In this document: piece by piece, positions 32,462 through 43,110 of the stretch | Layout: every line of letters starts with the position of its first letter | Position numbering within the stretch: the stretch's first letter is position 1 | DNA from: Euryodendron excelsum | Taxonomy: Eukaryota > Streptophyta > Magnoliopsida > Ericales > Pentaphylacaceae | DNA: 64,000 bases | Assembly: GCA_033060915.1 (NCBI GenBank) | Contig: CM065393.1 | Span: 1,872,501-1,936,500, forward strand | Direction: 5' to 3' | Program-made: the position numbers and the translations under genes | The notes under the pieces: generated by a model | Seen by the model: the letters and a program-made list of their open reading frames with translations, nothing else | Told to the model about the DNA's origin: nothing | The model's database searches: none

Positions 32462-32529
32462 TGGCTGGAGAGGGGGCTGCGGCGCTGGCAGTGGGAATCG
32501 TAATGACGATTTTGACGAAATGTGACCTA

Positions 32530-32820
32530 AAAGCGTCAAGCAGTAAGACTATATGGTAAGTGAAATCGTCAATAAGATTGACGCTTTTCTTGTAATATAA
32601 AAATCGTCAATAGGATTGACGTTTTTAGTGTTAGCTTTTTAAAATATAACGTTATTTGGATTGACGCTTTTACAACTGAACTAAAAACGTCAATGCAAAC
32701 GACGTTTTACTTCTATTTACGGAATTTTCCGAAATTCAAATCGAAATCGTTATCACGATTGACGCTATTTCTAAAACGTCAATAGAATTGACGTTTAACC
32801 GCTGTTTTGTAAATATTGAA
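32530..32820. repeat. Palindromic CGTCAAT...ATTGACG array
   Basis: At least five hairpin-capable units: ATCGTCAATAAGATTGACGC (32568), ATCGTCAATAGGATTGACGT (32608), ACGTCAATGCAAACGACG (32687), ATCGTTATCACGATTGACGC (32746) and ACGTCAATAGAATTGACGT (32776). Each has 7-8 base arms and a 3-4 base loop. This resembles subterminal repeats of CACTA-type DNA transposons, but no CACTA ends were identified. Confidence 0.7.
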
Positions 32821-32829
32821 AAAGTGACC

Positions 32830-33473
32830 ATGGTTTAATATATATTGAATAAAATAAATACCTTTTGGTAAATGGCCCAAACAAAAAGGGCTTAGAAAGC
32901 AAAAAACTAGCCGTAAACCCTACCAAACCTTACCAAACCCCAAAACTTTTAGTTTGAAGTTCTTAAAATTTGATGACAACAATTACAATTTGCTTGCTAC
33001 AGAGACATTATGCCTGATACAATGAAGAAAAGGAGGGCTTATATATTGATAGATCAGTAAACTTGTATGGTTTGCCTCCAGGTTCTGGTGAACTACTTCA
33101 GTTGGCTGCAAAGGGAAACTGGATCACGGAACACCGGTGTGATGCCTGCCAAAAGCCCTCCGATGCCAAAGTTAGGTTCTTAGAGGATTCATGAAAAGAG
33201 TTTCTTGCTAGGGTTTCTTGCGTTATGCTTACCTTAGAGAAGGAGGTTGTCTTGTTTTATGTCCATGGTTGTGGTCCCCAGTACGTCTGCAGATGGTTGT
33301 TAGAGAATAATCACCTTTTTACGTGGCTATATATCATTAGACAGTCAGGTCTTTGGTAGGGTAGTTGTGTGAGTGGTTGTCTCCCACATGTGGCGTCTTT
33401 TGAGGTGCCTATCAAGATGACGTTGGCATGTAGCAAGAAAGATAGTTGTCCCACTACGCGTCTTGTCCTTTCA
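32830..33473. other. Unassigned region with short open stretch
   Basis: A plus-strand open stretch near 33050-33193 reads LPPGSGELLQLAAKGNW and HRCDACQKPSDAKVRFLE before a TGA; more open codons follow in broken frames. Cys pairing gives it a protein-like look, but I do not recognise it. It may be a gene fragment. Confidence 0.3.
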
Positions 33474-33478
33474 GTAGT

Positions 33479-33971
33479 TGTTGGGACAAAATCAAATATA
33501 AATGAAGACTTTGAGGCGTATCTAAAGACACTTTCTTTAGAACGTAATTTGCCTCCACTACTTAGAGGCTGCTGTTGGGTTCAGGAAAATCGTTCCCAGG
33601 ATACAACAAAGCCTAAGTAAAATGAAAGCCTACAATCAGCAAAATTGAAGAACCTTCGTCTGAAACCCTTGTTGTAACATTTTTATATTTGAGAGAAATA
33701 ATAGAATATATAGAGTTATACGTGTCTATTTAGAAAAGACAGTCTTTTAAAAGGACACGACTCCTCAAAATGATACAAATAGAGATAACTACCAAAGTAG
33801 TGATAACACCTATTCGTTCAACACACTGGTTCAAATCTAAATCATATATTTGATCACATCTAGACTGTTGATCAGGGGATCCAAATAAAATAGATCAATA
33901 TTAGATCTTTGATGAACCACGCAGTGCATAAGGGACAATATACAATCAAACTTAGAGACAAAGTCTCAACA
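33479..33971 (-). repeat. LTR (3' if minus) of 2.7-kb element
   Basis: 493 bases, TG...CA ends, near-identical over most of its length to 35689-36185. A minus-strand TATATA lies at about 33709-33714. Confidence 0.9.
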
Positions 33972-35688
33972 ATCCCCCACTTTGATTGTATAGGAAGCAA
34001 AAAACTCTCAGAATAGTAAAAATATCATTATAGACATAAGAAGGTGTTTTTCAACTTAAACCTTCAACGAGTATTAATATATCAAAGTTTCGTCAAAGTC
34101 GTTGGTAGCAATAGCGTTAAACCAAGTAGTCTTAGAATAACAAGCCGGATATATCATACACATAATGATATTATGTTTACAAGGATTTCAACACAAACTG
34201 CTTTAGCACTATTATGGCCTTGTGCTATCTCCTGGTTTCATGAATGATCTAGAGAGCAAACCGAAACTCTCATGAGAAGCGGCACCACTTCTACATTCAC
34301 ATAGGTGAAGTTTCTTATGTGTCTCCCTTACTATGACACTTTAAACTTCATTAAGAATCTAATTCAACCCTCTTTAATGTAATGGACAATATGAATCCAC
34401 ACACAGTAAATTAGTATACTAATCACTTATTAGCAACTTGTTCTTACCCATTAAACCTGTGACTAGTGATGTTCTAGTTCTAGGTTGGGTTGCCATTGCT
34501 GGTGACTAATGAAATGGTTTTAGTCCCATTTTATTGGACATATCCAACAAAATACTCCGGATTGGCCGATGACCCAATTTGGTCTTATTAGGGTCTGGGT
34601 CTCGCCAAAGACCTCCGCACTTCCAAGTATGACAAATTTAGACTTTCTACCCTTCCATACTCATACGGATAGGTTTATGATTAGCCATGCAAAAATTAAA
34701 ATATTATGCAATTAAAATTCACTAAGAAGATTAATCAAGTAAAAGTCTGTCCAAATAATCATATACCCAATACACCTTACTAGAAAACACATCTCAAGAA
34801 ACACAAGACCAAATTTATTCGTTTAGAAAATCTCTCATAGCCCCTACCAGCCCAAGAACGCGACTGAATTTTTAATTTTTACTAATGAATAAATAGAAAA
34901 ATAAAAGCCATGTAATATTCAAATCATGCACAAACCAATGCACCTAATTGAACAAATCAATCGAAACAACACAGCCAAGTACGTTACTCGATTTAATTGA
35001 CACATCTCGCTCAGGGTTTTGTCTTATATAGGTGTCAACAGTGCTCAGTATAAAAACTACTGCACAATGGCAAAAGATCATTCTCTAATTAAATGTGAGA
35101 AACTTTTGAACTTATAACCGTTGCTAACAAGCAACAAAGAGGCCATCATATTCAATGATGTCATTTGGCCCCCCCATTTCGTTGGCTTTTGACCGTGGAA
35201 GACATGTATATATATATATATATATAGGTGTGTCGATGTGTATCTAGAAGAATATAATACACATCCTTGGGCTGCAGCACTTTGTGCAACGTGATCCTTC
35301 TTCGCAAAGACCCATGACAACCGAATTTAGACTATTGATTTAATATGAACTTTGTAACCCCACATCCATCGAACCAGGGAACAAGACTGTACATTATACT
35401 TTCTCTAATGCATATATATATCATCACACACAGATATCAAGGCATCAATAGTACAATGGGCAATACATGGAAGAAATTGAAAATAAGGCTCATAAAAAAC
35501 CGACACTTTTCCCTTTGAAAATAGAAAAACATACCAGACCGTAACAAATTTCTTTGACAAATTTTTCTTTGCAAAAAACTGTAAAGAGAGTCAGACGGAG
35601 CATAGATTTACCAGATCCTGAATCAACATCTTGATCGAAGCCACCCTCCTCCCTGTCTCCAATTTAAAGCATAATTACGTTCTAAAAT

Positions 35689-36185
35689 TGTTGGGACAAA
35701 ATCAAATATGAATGAAGACTTTGAGGCATATCTAAAGACACTTTCTTTAGAATGTAATTTGCCCCCACTACTTAGAGTCTACTGTTGGGTTCAAGCAAAT
35801 CGTTCCTAGGATACAACAAAGCCTAAGTAAAATGAAGGCTTGCAATAAGCAAAATTGAAGAACCTTCCTCTGAAACCCTTGTTGTAACTTTTTTATATTT
35901 GAGAGAAATAATGGAATATATAGAGTTATACGTGTCTATTTAGAAAAGACACAGTCTTTCAAAAGGACACAACTTCTCAAAATGATACAAATAGAGATAA
36001 CTACCAAAGTAGTGATAACACCTATTCGTTCAACACACTGGTTCAAATCTAAATCATATATTTGATCACATTTAGACCGTTTATCAGGTGATCCAAATAA
36101 AATAGATCAATAGTAGATCTTTGATAAACCACGCAGTGTATATAAGGGAAAATATACAATCAAACTTAGAGACAAAGTCTCAACA
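35689..36185 (-). repeat. LTR (5' if minus) of 2.7-kb element
   Basis: 497 bases, same ends as its partner. The sequence that should hold the primer site (just below 35689, minus strand) reads ATTTTAGAACGTAATTATGC and does not match the usual copia tRNA-Met site. Confidence 0.9.
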
Positions 36186-36190
36186 GTAGT

Positions 36191-36481
36191 ACACAGCCAA
36201 ACTTAGTGTTAGGAGTGGTCCCCACAGGCCAGTCAAGGGGATGGTCTGCATGTTCTTGTTCGGTGTGCTCGGCCAAACTAGTTGACCCCAGTGTGCTCGG
36301 CCACCTCTTATTCAGGACTGCCTGGGTGCCCTGTTATTCGTGGTCATCCTGATCAGCCTCCTATAAGATCCTGGTCGTCACTCACCTGATCGGTCCCTAT
36401 TAGTTGCCCCCAATTCCCCTGAACACCCAGAGCGTGGTTAAGGGAATTCATATGGCGGGTATGTCCTCGTGGAAAGGAGGG
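36191..36481 (+). mobile_element. Left part of older gypsy-type element split by Tat copy B
   Basis: Contains two TGTGCTCGGCCA words (36268, 36291) and a C-rich stretch, without an ORF. The GAGGG target duplication shows that its right-hand continuation is 52360 onward. Sense orientation is taken from the ORF downstream at 52882-53640. Confidence 0.5.
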
Positions 36482-39400
36482 TGTCACGCCCTAGTTTTTA
36501 ACCAAGTCCTTTTAGCCTGGAAAAAAGCACAGTACTCTGTTGATGGAACTCATCCTCTTAGAAGGACGAGTGCGACTAGGTTTAAACTCTAAATAGGTTT
36601 GATTAAGAGCTTGTTTTAGAAAAATAGGAGTTGCCACCTAACTTGATTAAGATGAATTAGGTCACCTAAAACTAAGTATAATCCAGAGATTACACTTAGG
36701 GTTTTTGAAAAGGGTTTTGGAAAACCTCCTTAAGAGAGGGTTTTTAAGAAAATAGGTTGTTTGGCAAACTTTGGAAAGTTTTAAGCCCTTTTTGAAAATA
36801 ACTCTATTTTGGTCTCTTGAAAAAAGAAATCTATAGTCCGGGGATTGGTTACATGTAGGGAAGATATCCTAGGCTCAATACCCTACCCCACCCTTTTGGT
36901 ACCTACATGTCTAATCACCCTTCTGTTCACTCACTAGAATAACCGGTTACTATCGTCCACTTAACATCCACTTTAGAGTTTTGAAAATGGAGGTTAATCA
37001 TTACTTTTTGGATGAATGGGACATAATGCAAGTCTTAAGAAAAATGTTTGAAAAAAACATGGAAGTTTGATGGAATTTGAAATAGAAATCTTAAATGAAT
37101 AAAAAGTTTTGGAAAGGGAACTTGGGTAAAAATAAAAGTTATGACCGCACCATTTTAGGTCGCCTATGTATCTCATTTAGCGAGAATAAGGTCATTCGTA
37201 GTTCGGGCAAGAGCCCATTGGAAAATAGACGCATTAGGGCCTTTGGAATTTGTACATACTTTGAGATCTTTGGAAAGGTTGGAAGACGCTTTGTGGTCTT
37301 TGAGAAAAGAGGACTTGAGAATTTTGATTTGAAATCGAATGTTGGAGTGTTTTTCGAATAGAACTTGAATGTTTTTGAAAGTGCTCCTGAAATGAGATTT
37401 TGAATCGTTTTGAAATGTTTTTTTAACATAACTCAAGAGAGTTTTGAAATTTTGATTATGGACTTTGAAAATTGGACTTGGAGTCACAAGAGCTCTTTTG
37501 AACTTGTCTTGAAATGATTTTGAAAATAGTCTTTGAACACCTTATGAAAGACATTTTAATGCTTCATTTACCTTTGAAAGGTTAGCCATTGAAAAAATAA
37601 ACTCCTTTAGGGTAATGAATTTTGAAAACATGTTTGCAAAAGGGGCCAGAGACTTTTCTTTGATTTTTTAAAACTTTAGGGTTATAGAGTCCTTCTTGAA
37701 TATCTCACTTATACTTTACCAATCTTAACTATGGAAGGATTAGGGTTGCTTCAAGAATGTGATGTTTGAAAATTATTTTTGAAAAGAGTTTTTTGAAAAC
37801 ACTTAGGGTTTTGGAACCCTAATATGGACAACCTTTAAGGTTATACTTAATGTGTTACCTTCCTTAGAATCTTTTAACCATAAAGGGTTGGGGACACTTT
37901 AGGTTTGTAAGTTTTTGGAAATATCTTGGAGATAGTCTTTGGAAAAATTTTAAGTGTCTACCTTTTTTAGTTGAGACAAATTTAAGAGAACTTCTTGGAG
38001 GCATAGAGTGTAGGGATCTTTGAAAAAGTTTTGGATTTGATTTTTAAAATCTTAAGAGAGTGGAATGTTTTGAAAATATGTTATAAAAATGATTTTTGAG
38101 TTCAAAGGTTATTTGAAAAGAGGTCTTTGAATTGGAACCTTGAAGCTTACTAACCTTGGTTGGGCTAACCTAAGGTTAACTAACTTGGTTAGGTTAACCT
38201 AGGGTTATGGTGACCTAGGGTTAACTAACTAAGGTTAGGTTATCTTAGGGTTAAGGGGACCTAAGGTTAACTAACTTGGGTTAGGTTAACCTAGGGTTTG
38301 GTTGGCCTAGGGTTAGCTAAGGTTAGGTTAACCTAAGGTTAAGGTAAACTAGGGTTAACTAACTAAGGTTAGGTTAACCTATGGTTTGGATGACCTAAGG
38401 TTAAGGTAAACTAGGGTTAACTAACTAAATTTATGTTAACCTAGGGTGTGGATGACCTAGGGTTAACTTAGGTTAGGTAAATCTAGGGCTTGGTTGACTT
38501 AGGGTCAAATTAACCTAGGGTTGAAGGGTGGTTTTAAAAAGGGTTTTTGGACTAGGGTTTTGACATAGTGGTTTAGTAAAGGTGATTTTATGCATGGAAT
38601 TTGAAAGTATGTTTTGAAAACTATTTTATGAAAGCCACTCAAGTGAGTGTTGGTGTCCTATGGTTGATAGTTGGAAACCTCTCAAGAGAGGGTTGCTTTA
38701 GAACCATTTCACCGACAAACTCAAGAGAGCAAAACTTGAGAAAATCAACATTGAATAGATAGTTTTGAAGACTTGAAAATTAAAAAGAATGATACTTTAA
38801 AAATTGGCTTTAGAAAGGAGGTTTTGGAAAACCCCTTTTAACAAGTTAAAGACCACTCTAAAGTATAAAGGTTCATATGGTTGATTTGAAGGAAATCACT
38901 CCAAAGAGGACTCCATGGAACCATTCCAACCAAAATATTTAAGAGAGAAAATCATTTGATGGTGTGTTATAATTAGGGAATTGGAGAAAAAGTTAATATT
39001 GGCGGAGCGTTTGTAAGAGGCTCTAAGGGTTACTGAAAGTGGCAGTTTTCGAGCCATGCGATGGGGGGCTTCGGGAAGCAATCCATCTGATTGAGCTGTA
39101 TCGATGGAAAGACCTATGGATGAGCTTTCTGGAATTTTTTAGTTTATGCATTTCTTAAGTCATTTGACGGTGCGTTGTAACTAGGGAAATAGGAGAAAAG
39201 ACAATCTTGGCGGAGTGTCAGTGAGACGCTCCAAGGGGACTTCCGTTGAGTTTGGAGTCTTTGGAGTTGTGAGGTCCACCTTACGTTAAACAAGCGTGTA
39301 TGATAAGACTTTCCGTTCAATACACTAGGACCGGTGTAGTTTCAAGGCATGTTTGGGTCGCTAGGGATAAAATGGTCATTTTGACCAGGCTCAGTTAAAA

Positions 39401-40230
39401 AAGGTCAGAATGGGTTGGAATGTTGTGCTAAGAATGCTAGGTTGTTCGAGGATGGTCTTGGAAGAGTTTTTCACTGTTTGGTGGGATTCGTACTGTGCTA
39501 GGGCGTTTGGGGCAAAAACAATCATTTTGACTGAAGTTATCCAGAATGAGACTGAAATTGGACAATATGGCGTGTTGAGTACACCTAACTATTTGGGATT
39601 ACTTTGGAAAGGTGGAATTACCATCTTAAGAGATTTTAAACTTTCTCAAGCCGTGTTTGGAGGCCCAAGGGGCAGGTTTGATCATTTTTCAACAAGTCAG
39701 GCTAGCAGGTGCCGGTATTGACCTAGGTGTTAGTTCCTGACACCGCCCGATCTCAGAAAGCTACTTGTGTGGTGTTGCTCCCTGAGACTGCCCGGTCTTA
39801 GAGAACTACCTATAGAGTGATGTTGGTTTCTGAGAATGCCTGGTCTTAGAAAGTTACTTGCGAGGGTGGTGTTGGTTCTCGAGAACGCCTGGTCTCGGAG
39901 AACTACCAAATGACGGACATTCTACATTAGCGAGCTAGTAGGCGCCAGAAGTGAACCGTCTGGAATTTAATAAGTTGTTGGTCCCCACAATCACCTGATC
40001 TCAGGAAGCTACTTGGATGGCATTAGTTCCCGAGACTGCCCGGTCTCGAAAAGCTGCCTGGAATGCCTAGGGGCAAGATGGTCTCTTTAGTTTCAATTGG
40101 GCCTTGTGAGCCAGAGAAGCAACCAGCTGATTTTGAAAGAGCTGTCTTGGGCTCGCATGTGTTGTGATGTTTGAAAACTGAATCCGGTCAGGCCAGAGAT
40201 TGCCGAACGGGCAAAAATAGGATGCTTACA
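36482..40230 (-). repeat. 3' LTR of Tat copy B, with 1.5-kb internal deletion
   Basis: 3749 bases against 5400 in its partner. Sequence corresponding to about 49446-50993 is missing at 38942, where AGAGAGAAAATC runs straight into ATTTGATGGTGTG. The deleted part holds the promoter region with the TATA box. Confidence 0.9.
38150..38530. repeat. GGTTAACC-type array in 3' LTR
   Basis: Around 20 imperfect units of CTAGGGTTAACT and AGGTTAACCT. It is longer than the array in copy A and very close to 48640-49020. Confidence 0.85.
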
Positions 40231-40250
40231 GATGCATCTTTTTTTCTGTC
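40231..40250 (-). other. Polypurine tract of Tat copy B
   Basis: The minus strand reads GACAGAAAAAAAGATGCATC before the LTR start TGTAAGCATCC. It is a weaker version of the tract in copy A, with pyrimidines gained next to the LTR. Confidence 0.65.
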
Positions 40251-40329
40251 TTGCTTGTCGAAGGCAAAAAAATAAGAAAAGAAGGATCCCATGTTGACTG
40301 TGAGGCAATTAAAGGGACCGAAGCTGGAG

Positions 40330-40940
40330 AATTTTGGAGAGTAAGTTATCTCGAATTGACATGCCGTTTGGTAGAATAATACTCCTCTAGGAAGGTTTAA
40401 GGCTAATATTTGGACGTTGATTTTCTCTAAACTAACGCTCTGTTTGGTAGATGGGTACATCCTCTGGGGAGGTTCAAGTTGATGTCTGAAAACTGATTCT
40501 TCTTGAACTGACGCTCCATCTTGGGGAATGCTGCTCCTCTGGGGAGGTTTAAAGTTGAGATCTTGAAATTGATTCTTCTTGAATTGACACTCCGTCTAGT
40601 GGAATGTTGCTCCTCTAGGGAGGTTCAAGGTTAATGTCTAGAAACTGATTCTTTTTGAACTGTTGCTTCATTTGGTAGAATATTGCTCCTCTGGGGAGAT
40701 TCAAAGTTGATGTCTAGAAACTGATTCTTCTTGAACTGACGTTCCGTTTGGCAGAATACTGCTCCTCTACAGAGGTTCAAGGTTGATGTCTGGAAACTAA
40801 TTTTTCTTGAGTTGACGCTCCATCTGGCAGAATGTTGCTCTTCTAGGGAGGTTCAAGGTTAATGTTTGGAAACTGATTCTTCTTGAACTGTCACTCCGTC
40901 TGGCGGATTGCTGCTCTTCTAGGGAGGTTCAAGGTTGATA
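40330..40940. repeat. 77-78-bp tandem array, about eight copies
   Basis: Units carry GCTCCTCTGGGGAGGTT and AAACTGATTCTTCTTGAA. GCTCCTCT recurs near 40530, 40608 and 40686, then at similar steps to about 40915. The array sits directly after the polypurine tract. Copy A has no equivalent at this spot. Confidence 0.88.
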
Positions 40941-40941
40941 T

Positions 40942-41530
40942 CTGCTTTTGAAGGAGAAAGCTCAGAAACCCAATCTGCTTTTTTTTTTTTTATGAAGAAA
41001 GCTAAAAAATCCAATCTGCTTTTTCGGAGGAAGCTCGGAAACCCAATCTACTTTTTACGGAGAAAGCTCGAAAACCTAATCTACTTTTTTTGGAGGAAGC
41101 TCGGAAACCCAATCTGTTTTTTTGGAGGAAGCTCAGAAACCCAATTTGCTTTTTTGAAGGAAGCTCAGAAACCCAATTTGCTTTTTCCAGAGAAAGTTCT
41201 GAAACCTAAATCTGCTTTTTCAGAGGAAACTCGAAAACCAATTTTCGTTTTCGGAAAAAGCTCTAAAACCCAATCTGCTTTTTCTAGGGAAGCTCAGAAA
41301 CCCGATTCTGCTTTTTTGAAAGAAGCTCAGAAATCCAAATTTGCTTTTTAGGGGGAAGCTTAAAAACCCAATCTGCTTTTTTGAAAAAAATTCGAAAACC
41401 CAATCTGCTTTTTATGGACGAAGCTCTGAAACCCAAATTAGCTTTTTCGGTGGAAGCCCGGAAACTCAATTTGCTTTTGATGGAGAAAGCTCGGAAACCC
41501 AGGAGTTTTTTTTTTATATAGGGATTTTTT
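40942..41530. repeat. 31-bp tandem array, about 18 copies
   Basis: Units resemble GGAGGAAGCTCGGAAACCCA + ATCTGCTTTTT, with steps of about 31 bases (for example 41032, 41063, 41094). The long plus-strand frame at 40935-41351 is only the repeat translated and has a repeating Phe/Lys/Pro pattern. Confidence 0.9.
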
Positions 41531-42309
41531 AGGTAAAAGCTTGAAAATCTGAATCTTTAAAAATTAGGCTTTTTGAGGCGAAAGCTAGAAAACCTAAGAT
41601 TTTTGGAAAACAGAGCTTTTAAAGGAAAAAAGCTCAAGCAACCCAAGAAGTTGTTTTGAAAACGAAACCTTTTGAAGGAAACAACTTAGGAAACCTTTTG
41701 AATGGAACTTTTCGAGGAAAAAAGTTGGGGAAACCCAGAGGTTGATTTTGAAATAAAACTTTTCAAGGGAAAAAGTTAGAAAACCTAGAAAGGTGGAAAC
41801 CATTTGAAGCCTTGAATGTTTTTGGACTTTTAAAAATTGAATTTTAGATTTGAGAGAAAGCAAGGGCTTTTATCTTTTGGAATGGATGTTGAGACTAGAG
41901 TTGAAACTTTTTGTAGGAAAAGTCCTTGAAAATTTTTGAACTTGAAAATGATTTCGTTAAGTTCTTTCGCTTTTGGAGTTGATCCTAGGAAATCATCAGA
42001 GACTGTTCTATGCTTGTAATTCTTCTATCTGAGAACTTGAAGGGGAGACATTTATGGCCTCTTGGATTGAGATTTTTTCTGATAGGAATACTCAGTGTTT
42101 GCTTGATTGTCGAGTTCTACTTTTGGTAGGCATAATAGGATTCTTACTGACATATCTTCTGAGGGGTTGTGCCTCTTTGAAGTCAATTCTCTTAAGTTTG
42201 TTTCTGGAGGGGGCGAGGTTTCTTTTAAAAAGTTTGAGGGATTTGGAGGGTTGAAGATCTTTGGTGGGTTCTTTTATGAATGGATTGACTGGTTTGAAAT
42301 TGAATAAGA
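41531..42309. other. Decayed continuation of array and spacer
   Basis: 41531-41800 repeats 'aaagcttgaaaa' and 'gaaacc' words like the 110-bp array of copy A. 42040-42309 shows short plus-strand frames without recognisable domains, and no PMD remnant. Confidence 0.5.
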
Positions 42310-42500
42310 GGTGTAAGGTGGGCCATTGCCCCAGCTTTACTATTTGAAGAGGTCGAGTCAGGCTGACATTAATTGGGGTGGTCGAGGGTGGGCCATTGCC
42401 CTATTTTCTATGGTTTTGAAAAAGGTTAGATTAGACCGTTCATGGTTGATTGGGAAGGTCGAGGGTGGGACATTGCCCTAGTCTTAATTGTTTGAAAAAA
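42310..42500. repeat. 70-75-bp repeat, three copies
   Basis: GTGGGCCATTGCCC recurs near 42318, 42390 and 42465 (one as GTGGGACATTGCCC), preceded by GGTCGAGG. Confidence 0.8.
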
Positions 42501-42539
42501 GGTCAGATTAAGCTGTTAAAGGTTTTCATAGGAAGTTAG

Positions 42540-43110
42540 AATGATGTATGTTATACCTATGGATGGATGCACAGATTAGACAGAATAATGAATAAATAAA
42601 TGTACGGGTTTACACAGGGATTGAAATGAATGCACGTCATACTTTTTGATGAATGTATAGGTTTATACATGAATAAAATTGAATGCATATCATACTTTTT
42701 GATGAATGCACGAATTAAATGCATGTCATGCATGAAGTTGAATGCATGTCATACTTTTGATGAATGCGTAAGTTAATACAGGAATGAAATTGAATGCATG
42801 TCATACTTTTTGATAAATGCACAGGTTTGCTACATGGATGAAAATAAATGCATGTTATACTTTTTTATGAATGCACACGTTTGATACATGGATGAAAATA
42901 AATGCATGTCGTACTTTTCGATGAATGTGTGAAGACAGAATTAAGCATATGTCATAATTTTTGATGAATGCTTATGCAGGGATGGAATTGAATGCATGTC
43001 ATGCTTTTTGATGAATGCATATACAAGAATGAAATTGAATGCATATCCTCCTACTTTTTGATGAATGTATAGAGATGGATTTTGAATGTATGTGCTTGAT
43101 ATATAGATAA
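42540..43110. repeat. About 60-bp GAATGCATGTCATACTTTTT array
   Basis: Eight to ten imperfect units built on GAATGCATGTCATACTTTTT and GATGAATGCA, with spacing from about 45 to 70 bases. Unit length varies more than in the neighbouring arrays. Confidence 0.8.

Larger units (their letters stand above)
33474..36190 (-). mobile_element. Complete 2.7-kb non-autonomous LTR element with TSD GTAGT
   Basis: Two direct LTRs (33479-33971 and 35689-36185) start TGTTGGGACAAAATC and end GTCTCAACA. GTAGT lies immediately on both sides (33474-33478 and 36186-36190). The purine tract CAAAGTGGGGGAT abuts the left LTR on the minus strand, and the LTR TATA reads best on that strand, so minus orientation is inferred. 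The 1.7-kb interior has no gag or pol frame. Size and absence of coding are like TRIM/LARD-type elements, and the LTR ends are copia-like. Confidence 0.9.

Noticed and set aside
32356..32559. Ser-rich ORF near 32.4 kb
   Set aside because: The Ser run is a TCG microsatellite and the rest has no protein-like pattern.
40935..41351. 138-codon plus-strand reading frame
   Set aside because: It is the 31-bp tandem array translated; the peptide repeats with the DNA and no family is recognisable.
42540..43110. CRISPR-like regular repeats
   Set aside because: Plant nuclear context, variable unit length, no unique spacers between fixed repeats.
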